Positions 16,304 to 26,117 of a stretch of DNA of 64,000 bases are shown here, piece by piece (the first letter of the stretch is position 1; every line of letters starts with the position of its first letter). The notes beneath the pieces are model-generated. The model was not told where the DNA came from and searched no databases. It was given only the letters and a program-made list of their open reading frames with translations. Source of the DNA: Saccharothrix sp. NRRL B-16348 (lineage in GTDB: Bacteria > Actinomycetota > Actinomycetes > Mycobacteriales > Pseudonocardiaceae). The position numbers were made by a program, and so were the translations under genes. The DNA lies in the NCBI RefSeq assembly GCF_001280085.1, contig NZ_LGED01000024.1, forward strand, positions 62,001 through 126,000. Direction: 5' to 3'.

Positions 16304-17182
16304 TCAGTCGCGCAGCTCCATCGTGCAGCACTTCGGGCCGCCGCCGGACTTGCGGAGTTCCGAGATGTCCACGAAGACCGGTTCGAAGCCGCGGTGGGCG
16401 AGTTGGTCCGCCAGGGCCGTCGCCTCGACCGGCAGGACGACGTGGCGGCCGTCGGAGACCGCGTTGAGGCCCAGGCAGGCGGCGTCCTCGGCGGTCGCGA
16501 TGACGGCGTCCGGGAAGAGCCTGCGGAGGACTCGGCGGCTGCCCGGCGAGAAGGCGTCCGGGTAGTAGGCGACCAGGTCGTCCGCCAGGACGAACAGGGC
16601 CACGTCGAGGTGGTAGTAGCGGGGGTCCGTCAGCTGCAGGGAGATGACCGGCACACCCAGGGTCTCCTGCGCCTCGGAGTGGGCCAGGGGGTCCGTGCGG
16701 AAGCCCGTGCCGGCCAGGAGGTACTTGCCGGTCCAGGTGAAGTCGCCCTCGGCCTCGTTCGTGCGCTCGGGCATGACGACGTCGCGGTAGCCGTTGGCCA
16801 GGAACCAGCGGCGGAAGTGGTCGGCTTCCGCGGCGCGTTGCGGCGCCCGGAAGCGGGAGCCGAGGACCTGGCCGTCGATGACCGTGCCGGAGTTGGCCGA
16901 GAAGACCATGTCGGGCAGCCCCGGCTGGGGCTCGATGGTCACGACCTCGTGCCCCAGGCGCTCGTAGGTCTCCTTCAGGGCCGTCCACTGCTCCATCGCC
17001 AACGACGTGCTGATCGGCTGCGTGGGGTCCATCCACGGGTTGATCGAGTACTCCACCGTGAAGTACGCGGGCGGGCACATGAGGTACCGACGGGTGGTCG
17101 GCACGCGCACCTGCGCTACGGGCGTGGTGACGTCGAGCACGATCGGCTCGTCACCGGGGCCCGCGAAGGAAACCGAGGTCAT
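16304..17182 (-). CDS. ddaH: Dimethylarginine dimethylaminohydrolase / arginine deiminase-family amidinohydrolase
   Basis: The 292-residue protein belongs to the guanidine-modifying enzymes, which hydrolyse arginine derivatives through a covalent cysteine. Visible motifs are PDMVFSANSG (residues 90-99), EGDFTWTGKYLLAGTGFRT (145-163), YYHLDVAL with the catalytic His191, and KSGGGPKCCTMEL with the catalytic cysteine (Cys285; Cys286 also present). The ATG at 17182 is used. It is divergent, 66 bp away, from an Lrp-type regulator, a common pairing for arginine or ornithine catabolism genes. Whether the substrate is dimethylarginine, arginine or another guanidine is not settled by sequence. Confidence 0.85.
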   Translation of the reverse strand: MTSVSFAGPGDEPIVLDVTTPVAQVRVPTTRRYLMCPPAYFTVEYSINPWMDPTQPISTSLAMEQWTALKETYERLGHEVVTIEPQPGLPDMVFSANSGTVIDGQVLGSRFRAPQRAAEADHFRRWFLANGYRDVVMPERTNEAEGDFTWTGKYLLAGTGFRTDPLAHSEAQETLGVPVISLQLTDPRYYHLDVALFVLADDLVAYYPDAFSPGSRRVLRRLFPDAVIATAEDAACLGLNAVSDGRHVVLPVEATALADQLAHRGFEPVFVDISELRKSGGGPKCCTMELRD

Positions 17183-17248
17183 GGATCGAAATGTAGATTG
17201 CCGTCCGACCCCCGAACAACGCCGCGATATTGCGTCTTCTAGGGCACT

Positions 17249-17698
17249 ATGTTGCGTGTGGACACGATCGACCAGCGAATCATTTCGCGCCTGATGGCCA
17301 ACGCCCGCTCCAGCTACGCCGACATCGGCAAGGAAGTCGGCCTGTCCGCGCCCGCGGTGAAGCGGCGGGTGGACAAGTTGCTCGACACGGGCGTCCTGCG
17401 CGGCTTCACGGCGGTCGTCGACCCGGAGCAGCTCGGCTGGGGCACGGAGGCGTTCGTCGAGGTGCACTGCCGCGGCAACGTGGCGCCGCACGACATCCTG
17501 CAGCGCGTCGAGTCGATGCCCGAGGTGCGCGCCGCCTACACCGTCTCCGGCGCGGCGGACGCCATCGTGCACCTGCGCGCGGCGAACATCCACCACCTGG
17601 AGACCGCGCTGGAACGGCTGCGCGCCGTCGAGATCATCGAGCGCACCGTTTCGACTGTTGTGTTGTCCCGACTCTTGGACCGACCGCCGGCACCCTAG
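17249..17698 (+). CDS. Lrp/AsnC-family transcriptional regulator
   Basis: The 149-residue product has the Lrp layout: helix-turn-helix LDQRIISRL-type opening (TIDQRIISRLMANARSSYADIGKEVGLSAPAVKRRVDKL, residues ~6-45), a linker, and the RAM ligand-binding domain (AFVEVHCRGN, VRAAYTVSGAADAIVHLRA). It faces the amidinohydrolase gene across 66 bp and very likely controls it in response to an amino acid. It is followed after 10 bp by the crotonase-like gene, which could be co-transcribed. Confidence 0.92.
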   Translation: MLRVDTIDQRIISRLMANARSSYADIGKEVGLSAPAVKRRVDKLLDTGVLRGFTAVVDPEQLGWGTEAFVEVHCRGNVAPHDILQRVESMPEVRAAYTVSGAADAIVHLRAANIHHLETALERLRAVEIIERTVSTVVLSRLLDRPPAP

Positions 17699-17708
17699 AG
17701 TCGCGCGC

Positions 17709-18470
17709 ATGGCCGAAGTGCTCCTCCAACGCTCCGACCGCGTGGCGGTCATCACCGTGCACGACCCCGAACGCCGCAACGCGCTCACGCTCGACCTCTC
17801 CGAGCAGCTCGTGGCCGCGGTCCGGACCTGCGAGGACGACGCCGACGTGCACGCCGTCGTGATCACGGGCACGCCACCGGCGTTCTGCGCGGGCGCGGAC
17901 CTCACCGCGCTGGGCGAAGCCCGGGAAGAGGGCCTGCGGCGCATCTACGCCGGGTTCCTCGCGGTGGCCCGCTGCACGCTGCCCACGATCGCCGCGGTCG
18001 GCGGCGCGGCGGTCGGCGCGGGCCTCAACCTGGCGCTGGCCTGCGACGTCCGGCTGGTGAACGCCCACGCGAAGTTCGACGCGCGGTTCCTGCAACTCGG
18101 CATCCACCCCGGCGGCGGGATGACGTGGATGCTGCACCGGCTCGCCGGTCCCCAGACCGCGACCGCGATGACCCTGTTCGGCCAGGTTTTGGACGCGGAC
18201 GCGGCGGTATCCCACGGGCTGGCCTGGGCACGGGTCGACGGCGGGCACGACGAACTGGTCGACGCCGCGGTCGGGTTCGCGCGCCCGTCGGCCGAAGCCC
18301 CGCGCGAGCTGGTCCGCACGATCAAGGCGTCGATGCGCACCACCGCCGCGCTCGCCGACCACGCCCAGGCCGTGGACACCGAGCTGACGCCCCAGGTGGC
18401 CTCGATCGGGACACCGGAGTTCCAGGCGAAGCTCGCGGCGATGAAGGCCAGGATCAGCAGCCGCGAGTGA
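17709..18470 (+). CDS. Crotonase-fold protein (enoyl-CoA hydratase family), probably not a classical hydratase
   Basis: The 253-residue length and motifs (ITVHDPERRNALTLDL, PPAFCAGADLTAL, AAVGGAAVGAGLNLALACDVRL) place it in the crotonase superfamily, which acts on acyl-CoA thioesters. The two glutamates that add water in enoyl-CoA hydratase are both absent: aligned to GGGCEL of the family this protein has GAGLNL, and at the PE..LG position it has RFLQLG. The oxyanion-hole segments are kept. It therefore may do an isomerase, hydrolase or non-catalytic acyl-CoA-binding job. It begins 10 bp after the Lrp gene. Confidence 0.85.
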   Translation: MAEVLLQRSDRVAVITVHDPERRNALTLDLSEQLVAAVRTCEDDADVHAVVITGTPPAFCAGADLTALGEAREEGLRRIYAGFLAVARCTLPTIAAVGGAAVGAGLNLALACDVRLVNAHAKFDARFLQLGIHPGGGMTWMLHRLAGPQTATAMTLFGQVLDADAAVSHGLAWARVDGGHDELVDAAVGFARPSAEAPRELVRTIKASMRTTAALADHAQAVDTELTPQVASIGTPEFQAKLAAMKARISSRE

Positions 18471-18494
18471 CCTGGACAGCCACCTCGAATACCT

Positions 18495-18515
18495 GTAACT
18501 TTGAGTAACAGTTAC
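18495..18515. promoter_or_regulatory. Inverted repeat upstream of korA (possible operator)
   Basis: GTAACT (18495-18500) and AGTTAC (18510-18515) are separated by nine bases, and the surrounding 60 bases are unusually AT-rich for this genome (GTAACTTTGAG, AGTATTACTCGATTACTG). It is 175 bp upstream of korA in a 219-bp gap without a gene. No named regulator can be assigned. Confidence 0.35.
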
Positions 18516-18689
18516 CGGCCAGTATTACTCGATTACTGCCCAGTTGACGCCCCGCGCACCTGGTGGGACGAACCGTCCCGCACAGTGGTACGGGAGAAAC
18601 CGGCACCTGTGCGAGCACGACTACCCTCGCGGAGGGGCACGGGGGCAGGAGCCCTCAGGCGGTTGTGAGGAAAGGGATCGGCGTAGGAC

Positions 18690-20620
<1,931 letters not shown>

Positions 20621-20624
<4 letters not shown>

Positions 20625-21676
20625 CGGCGACGGAACTGGGCCTGCCGACCGTGGGGGGTCTGGTCGGCGTTCCCACGGCGGACGAGCCGCAGAAGGCCAA
20701 GGACTACAAGTCGGACCAGGAGGTCCGCTGGTGCCCCGGCTGCGGCGACTACGTGGTGCTCAACGCCGTGCAGTCGTTCCTGCCCACGCTGGGGCTCAAG
20801 CGCGAGAACATCGTGTTCGTCTCGGGGATCGGCTGCTCGTCGCGGTTCCCGTACTACATGAACACCTACGGCATGCACTCCATCCACGGGCGCGCGCCGG
20901 CCATCGCGACCGGCCTGGCCGTGGCCCGGCCCGACCTGTCGGTGTGGGTCGTCACCGGTGACGGCGACGCGCTGTCCATCGGCGGCAACCACCTGATCCA
21001 CACGCTGCGCCGCAACGTGAACCTCAAGATCCTGCTGTTCAACAACCGGATCTACGGCCTGACCAAGGGCCAGTACTCGCCGACGTCCGAAGAGGGCAAG
21101 GTCACCAAGTCCACGCCGCTCGGGTCGCTGGACCACCCGTTCAACCCGGTGTCGCTGGCGCTGGGCGCGGAGGCCACGTTCGTCGGGCGCGCGGTCGACT
21201 CGGACCGGGCGGGGCTGACCGAGGTGCTGCGGCAGGCCGCCGAGCACCGCGGGTCGGCGCTGGTGGAGATCTACCAGAACTGCCCGATCTTCAACGACGG
21301 CGCGTTCGACGTGCTCAAGGACGCCGACGAGGCCGCGCGCCGCATCATCAACGTCGTCGACGGGCAGCCGATCACGTTCGGCAACGGCGAGTACTCCGTG
21401 GTCCGGGAGGGCTTCGGCCTGGCCGTGGCCAAGTCGGCGGACGTCTCGCCGGCGGACGTCGTGGTGCACGACGCGTCGGACCTGAACCTGTCGTTCGCGC
21501 TGTCGCGGCTGTCGACGCAGGACCTGCAGCACACCGTCACCGGCGTGTTCCGCAACGTCGCGCGCACCACGTACGACGACGCGGCGCGGGCGCAGGTGGA
21601 GCAGGCCAAGGCCGCGAAGCCCGCGGACCTGCGCGCGCTGCTGCACGGCAAGGACACCTGGACCGTGGCCGGCTGA
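20621..21676 (+). CDS. korB: 2-oxoacid:ferredoxin oxidoreductase beta subunit (KorB type)
   Basis: The 351-residue protein binds thiamine diphosphate and the 4Fe-4S cluster. Visible are WCPGCGDYVVLNA (two cluster cysteines), VSGIGCSSRFPYY, the ThDP motif GDGDALSIGGNHLIHTLRRN with the following NNRIYGLTKGQYSPTS, and QNCPIFNDG. Start ATG 20621 overlaps the korA stop, so the subunits are made in step. A strong terminator follows at 21700. Confidence 0.94.
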
Positions 21677-21699
21677 GTCCCGGCCGCCTCCGGCACGAC

Positions 21700-21738
21700 G
21701 AAGACCCCCTGTTCCGCCTCCCGGAACAGGGGGTCTTC
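21700..21738. terminator. Terminator after korAB
   Basis: GAAGACCCCCTGTTCC (21700-21715) pairs perfectly with GGAACAGGGGGTCTTC (21723-21738); a further G-C pair leaves a 5-base loop. It lies between korB and a convergent gene and may serve both. Confidence 0.88.
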
Positions 21739-21767
21739 GCGCTTTCCCTCCCCAGGGAAGAGCGTGG

Positions 21768-23804
21768 TTACGGCGCTTGGCGGAAGCCCGCCTTCTCCGC
21801 GTCCGTCGTGGTGCGGAACCAGACGTCGGCGCGCGTCTCGCGGAAGTTCGCCGACTCGTTGGTGAAGTAGCGGCGGCCGGTCAGGGTCGCCTTGACCTGG
21901 AACTCCGGCGCGGGCGCCAGGCCGTCCGACTTCGGCAGCACGGAACCGGGGCCGAACGGCGAGCGCGGGTTGAAGCCCTCCTGCTGGCCCTGGAAGCGGG
22001 TGCTGCCGGGCGCGGCCTGCTGCCTGCCGCCGGTGCTCGGGCTGAACCCGACCGGCCGCGGGCGCACCGGGCGCGGTGGCGGCGGCGTGATCGGCTTCGG
22101 CGCGAGCGGTGCGGGCGGCGGCGTGCGCGGCGCCCCCGTTGGGCGGGTGGGCCGTTGCGGGAGGCCGGTCGGGTTCATCGGCAGGGGGTTGCCGGCCAGC
22201 AGCTCGGGCGAGAGCGTCGGCACGAACGGCTGGTCGTTGCCGGACGACGCGGACGCGGGGCGGGGCCGATCGGGCTCCGGCTCCTCGTCGTCGTCCTCCA
22301 GCGGCTCGAACAGGCTGCGCGGCCGTGCGGGCTCGTCCTTCTTCGGCTCCGGCTTGGGCGCCGCGGCCTGGTCGGAGCGGGCGGGCAGGGGCTGGTCGGC
22401 GTGCTGCGGCACGAACGTCGGCTCGAACGCGGGCGGCTCCGCCACCTCGGGCTCGGCGGCCGATTCGGGCACGGCGGGCTGGGCGGGCTCGGGCGCGGCA
22501 GGCTGGTGCGCGGCGGGCTCGGGCGGCTGGAACGCGGCCGGCTCGGGCGCGGCGGGCTGGAACGCGGGAGGCTCCGGCACGGCGGCGGGCTCGGGCTCGC
22601 GCGGCGGCTCGGCGAACCCGGTCTTCGGCTCCGCCGGCGCGGCATCGGACACGGCGCGGATCACGTCGGTCCGCGGGCCTTCTTCTTCGCGGACCTCGTC
22701 GCCCGGACGCGCGTCGCCGCGGTGGGGCTCGACCAGGTGGGGATCGACCGGGCGCACCTCGGTCTGCGCCTCGGTGTCGCGCGTCGGCTGCCGTCGTGCC
22801 TCGGGCCGGTGCGCGTCGTCGCGCGACAGCTGGTTGAGGAACGCCTCGTCGCTGGACGTCGGGCTCGTGGCCGGCTCGGACAGCTCACCGCGCGCCGACT
22901 CGACGTCCACCGGCGTGAAGTGGCCGGTGAGGTCGTGCTCGGGCCACACCTGCGGCTGGGGCTCCTCGGCCCGGCGCTGCTCGCCGTCCACCTCGGCGAT
23001 GGCCTGCGCCAGCGCGGTGGCCGGGATGAGCGCCGTCTCCTCGGTGGAGTTCGGCCGGCGTTCCGGCTCGTCCTCCTCCTCGTGGCCAGCAGTGTCCACG
23101 TCCTCGTCGTAGACCTCCCGGACGGGCTCCTCGCGCCACACCTCGCGCGGCTGGAAGACCTCCACCTCCGGCGGCGCGGTCGGCTCCTCCACCCGCGGCG
23201 CGACCTCGGCGACCGGCGCGGCGGGCACCGCCGGCATCAGGTGCGTGGTCTCCGCAGGCAGCTCCGGCTCGTCGTCCGGCTGGTACGACCGCGGCTTGGG
23301 CTCCAGCGTCTCCCGGGAGTCCTGGCCCGGCGTCAGCCGCTCGAACAGGCTGCGCGGCGGCTCGGCGTCGAACTCGGGGAAGTCGTGCTGCTCCTCGAAG
23401 TCCGACAACGGCCGGTGCTCGTCGTCCAGCTCCTCCAGCAACGAGTCGCGCTGGTCGAGCTTCATGTTCGTCACGTCGTACCGGACCGGCTCGGGCGGCG
23501 CCTCGAACCGGGCCCGCTCGGCGGCGGGCTCGTACCGCGGCGGCTCGGGCGTCAGCACGTCGTCCGCCAGCGACCGGGACGCCTCGACGTGCCAGTTGTC
23601 GAACTCGTCACCCGCCTCGGCCCTCGGCGCGACCGAACTGCCCGACGACGAACCGGTGGCGGGACGCGGCGACGTGAGGAGGCGTTCCTCCAGGTCTGCC
23701 AGCTCGCGCTTCGCCGGACGCACCAGGACCAGCCAGGTGAGTGCGACGCCTGCCACGAAGGACAGCAGGCTCCACAGCCACACCTGCCCGAAGAGCGAAC
23801 TCAC
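21768..23804 (-). CDS. Membrane-anchored, mostly disordered acidic/proline-rich protein with a C-terminal sunset-like domain
   Basis: The GTG at 23804 is chosen because GGGAGG lies seven bases upstream; a GTG at 23819 is also possible. The 678-residue product has one N-terminal membrane segment (FGQVWLWSLLSFVAGVALTWLVLV, about residues 5-28), then ~600 residues rich in Pro, Glu, Asp and Ala with AAPEPAAFQPPEP-type repeats, which should be disordered, and a short folded-looking C terminus from about residue 632 (VKATLTGRRYFTNESANF.ETRADVWFRTTTDAEKAGFRQ). That end resembles the small sunset domain (NxxS/YH..PxxxxY..T..E.wF.tE.eA...GyR), but the identification is from memory. Function is unknown; it may tether or scaffold something at the inner face of the membrane. 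Confidence 0.65.
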   Translation of the reverse strand: MSSLFGQVWLWSLLSFVAGVALTWLVLVRPAKRELADLEERLLTSPRPATGSSSGSSVAPRAEAGDEFDNWHVEASRSLADDVLTPEPPRYEPAAERARFEAPPEPVRYDVTNMKLDQRDSLLEELDDEHRPLSDFEEQHDFPEFDAEPPRSLFERLTPGQDSRETLEPKPRSYQPDDEPELPAETTHLMPAVPAAPVAEVAPRVEEPTAPPEVEVFQPREVWREEPVREVYDEDVDTAGHEEEDEPERRPNSTEETALIPATALAQAIAEVDGEQRRAEEPQPQVWPEHDLTGHFTPVDVESARGELSEPATSPTSSDEAFLNQLSRDDAHRPEARRQPTRDTEAQTEVRPVDPHLVEPHRGDARPGDEVREEEGPRTDVIRAVSDAAPAEPKTGFAEPPREPEPAAVPEPPAFQPAAPEPAAFQPPEPAAHQPAAPEPAQPAVPESAAEPEVAEPPAFEPTFVPQHADQPLPARSDQAAAPKPEPKKDEPARPRSLFEPLEDDDEEPEPDRPRPASASSGNDQPFVPTLSPELLAGNPLPMNPTGLPQRPTRPTGAPRTPPPAPLAPKPITPPPPRPVRPRPVGFSPSTGGRQQAAPGSTRFQGQQEGFNPRSPFGPGSVLPKSDGLAPAPEFQVKATLTGRRYFTNESANFRETRADVWFRTTTDAEKAGFRQAP

Positions 23805-24001
23805 GGGAGACCCTCCCACTGCTGCTTGTCACACACCCCGACACGCTCCGCTTCCGAGCCTTCACCCGGAAGGGGAAGCGGTGCAAAACTACCCTGACCG
23901 CCGGGTCCGGCGCGTGGGGCCGGCCGGACCTGTGGTCAAGGTTCGATAGTAGGCCACCTGGAGCAACTGACCAGCCAAAACGGCCGCGTACAGTAGCCCG
24001 T

Positions 24002-24925
24002 GTGCCGCCGTTGACCTCTGCACCCACTGCCGCGCCGGATGTTCACCGCACGAACCGTGGGATGGCCTTCGGCGTCGGCGCCTACCTCCTCTGGGGCATC
24101 GTGCCCGCCTACTGGCCGCTGCTCCAGCCGGCCGGTTCGGTGGAGATCCTGGCACACCGGATCGCGTGGTCCCTGGTCGTGATGGTGGTCATCACCGCCG
24201 TGCTCGGCCGTTGGGCGGGCATCCGCCGGTTGTCGGCGCGCGGGTGGGCGATGGTGGCCGCCGCGTCCGTGCTCATCGCGGTCAACTGGGGCGTCTACAT
24301 CCACGCGGTCAACACCTCGCACGTCGTCGAGGCCGCGCTCGGCTACTTCATCAACCCGCTGGTGAGCGTGCTGCTCGGGGTGTTCGTCCTGCGCGAACGC
24401 CTGCGCCTGCCGCAGTACGTCGCGCTGGGCATCGCGGTGACCGCGGTCGTGGTGCTGGCCGTGGACTACGGCAGGCTGCCGTGGATCTCGCTGGTGCTGG
24501 CGTGCTCGTTCGGCGTGTACGGGCTGTTGAAGAAGACCGTGCCGCTGGACGCGACGGCGAGCCTGACCGCGGAGAGCGTCGTGCTGGCGCCGATCGCGGT
24601 CGGCTACCTGGTCTGGCTCGGGTCGGCGGGGACGTTCCACTCGGGCGGGTGGGGCCACGCGCTGTGGCTGGCGTCGGCCGGCCTGGTCACCGCCGTGCCG
24701 CTGATCCTGTTCGGCGCGGGCGCCCGCCTCGTGCCGCTGGTGACCATGGGGATGCTGCAGTACCTGGCGCCCGTGCTCCAGTTCGCGTGGGGCGTGTTCG
24801 TGATGCACGAGCCGATGCCGGCGTCACGCTGGTTCGGCTTCGCCCTGGTCTGGGTGGCCCTGGCCATCTTCACCGTGGACACCGTCCGCACCCACCGCCG
24901 CCTCCCCCTCCCCAACCTGACCTAA
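24002..24925 (+). CDS. rarD: RarD-type EamA family permease
   Basis: The 307-residue protein is an inner-membrane transporter of the drug/metabolite superfamily with about ten hydrophobic segments. The RarD hallmarks are present: MAFGVGAYLLWGIVPAYWPLLQPAG near residues 21-45, EILAHRIAWSL, NWGVYIHAVN, GYFINPLVSVLLG and AVPLILFGAGARLVPL. Substrates of RarD proteins are not firmly known (chloramphenicol resistance was reported for the Pseudomonas gene). The start GTG 24002 is chosen; ATG 24062 is a shorter alternative. A repeat-filled gap follows. Confidence 0.9.
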   Translation: MPPLTSAPTAAPDVHRTNRGMAFGVGAYLLWGIVPAYWPLLQPAGSVEILAHRIAWSLVVMVVITAVLGRWAGIRRLSARGWAMVAAASVLIAVNWGVYIHAVNTSHVVEAALGYFINPLVSVLLGVFVLRERLRLPQYVALGIAVTAVVVLAVDYGRLPWISLVLACSFGVYGLLKKTVPLDATASLTAESVVLAPIAVGYLVWLGSAGTFHSGGWGHALWLASAGLVTAVPLILFGAGARLVPLVTMGMLQYLAPVLQFAWGVFVMHEPMPASRWFGFALVWVALAIFTVDTVRTHRRLPLPNLT

Positions 24926-24928
24926 CGG

Positions 24929-25091
24929 CGTGTCCTACGTTCCGAACACGCGTGTCCTACGTTCGGAACACGCGAGTTGAACGCTCAGGACCGGCGGGCC
25001 CAGTTCTGAGCGTTCAACTCGGGGTACGGGAATGTAGGACACGCGCGTTCCGAAGGTAGGACACGCCTGTTCTGGAGGTTCGACACGCGCG
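24929..25091. repeat. Interspersed intergenic repeat cluster, copy A
   Basis: Two tandem 22-base units CGTGTCCTACGTTC-C/G-GAACACG at 24929-24950 and 24951-24972 are followed by a perfect 15-bp hairpin (GAGTTGAACGCTCAG 24974-24988 with CTGAGCGTTCAACTC 25006-25020) and then by the same kind of unit in reverse orientation (GTAGGACACG twice, GTTCGACACGCG once). It fills the gap between the convergent rarD and grcC genes. The 20-mer at 25072-25091 recurs exactly at 44385-44404. It may act as a bidirectional terminator. Confidence 0.85.
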
Positions 25092-25094
25092 GGG

Positions 25095-26102
25095 TTAGTG
25101 GGAGCGGGTGACGACGTAGTCGCTCACGGAGGCCAGGGCGTCGCGGGGGGTGCCGGCGGGGAGGACGCTCAGGGTGGCGCGGGCGCGGGCGGCGTAGTCG
25201 TCCAGCGTGGCGCGGGCGCGGAGCAGGCCGGAGGAGGCGCGGAGGAGGGTCAGGGCCTCGTCCACCTCGGCGTCGTCCGTGATCGGGCCGGCCAGGAGCT
25301 TCGCCAGGCGTGAGTCCGGCTCGTCCTGCAGGGCGTAGAGCATGGGGAGGGTCTTGACGCCCTCGCGCAGGTCCGTCCCCGGTGTCTTGCCCGACTCCTC
25401 CGACGGCGAGGCGATGTCGATGACGTCGTCCGAGATCTGGAACGCCGCCCCGATCACGTCGCCGTACGCGCGCAGCGCCTCGACCTGCTCGGGCGTCACG
25501 TCGGAGAACATCGCGCCGAACCGCGCCGCCGTGGCGATCAGCGACCCGGTCTTCTCCGAGATCGTGGTCAGGTAGTGCGAGACCGGGTCCTCGCCGGGCC
25601 GCGGGCCCATCGTCTCGCGCATCTGGCCGGTCACCAGCTCGGAGAACGTCTCCGCGATGATCCGCGCCGCACCCGTGCCCAGGTCCGCGACCAGCGCCGA
25701 CGCGTGCGCGAACAGGTAGTCGCCGGTCAGGATCGCGATGCTGTTGTCCCACTTCGCGTTGGCCGACTCCGCGCCGCGGCGCATGGTGGCCTCGTCCATC
25801 ACGTCGTCGTGGTACAGCGTGGCCAGGTGGGTCAGCTCGACGACCGCCGCCGCCTTGATCACGCTCTCCCGGTCCCACGTGCCGCCGAACTGGGCGGACA
25901 GGATGGTGAACAGCGGGCGGATGCGCTTGCCGCCCGCGGACACCAGGTGCAGGGACGTCTCCATCACCGGGTGGAACTCGCTCTGCACGACCTTGTGCAG
26001 CAGCTCTTCCACCTCGGCCAGCCCGTCCTGAACCACCTCCGCGAGCACGGGGTCCTCAAACCGGAACCCCGTCCCCGCCCGCTCGCTACTGGTCACGGTC
26101 AC
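25095..26102 (-). CDS. grcC: Polyprenyl diphosphate synthase (menaquinone side chain)
   Basis: This 335-residue trans-prenyltransferase builds the long isoprenoid tail used by MenA. The first aspartate-rich motif is DDVMD (residues 99-103), the second DDVID (225-229), with GGKRIRPLF (57-65) as the isopentenyl diphosphate-binding segment. No bulky-residue floor can be read safely, so chain length (hepta- to nonaprenyl) is not predicted. It starts 15 bp after the nuoN stop on the same strand and so probably is the last gene of the nuo operon. The M. tuberculosis counterpart grcC1 lies next to menJ, an arrangement loosely kept here. Confidence 0.9.
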   Translation of the reverse strand: MTVTSSERAGTGFRFEDPVLAEVVQDGLAEVEELLHKVVQSEFHPVMETSLHLVSAGGKRIRPLFTILSAQFGGTWDRESVIKAAAVVELTHLATLYHDDVMDEATMRRGAESANAKWDNSIAILTGDYLFAHASALVADLGTGAARIIAETFSELVTGQMRETMGPRPGEDPVSHYLTTISEKTGSLIATAARFGAMFSDVTPEQVEALRAYGDVIGAAFQISDDVIDIASPSEESGKTPGTDLREGVKTLPMLYALQDEPDSRLAKLLAGPITDDAEVDEALTLLRASSGLLRARATLDDYAARARATLSVLPAGTPRDALASVSDYVVTRSH

Positions 26103-26117
26103 AGAGCCTACGTACCA

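Noticed and set aside
24929..25091. Insertion sequence remnant
   Set aside because: No transposase fragment or target duplication is visible; only short repeated units in both orientations.
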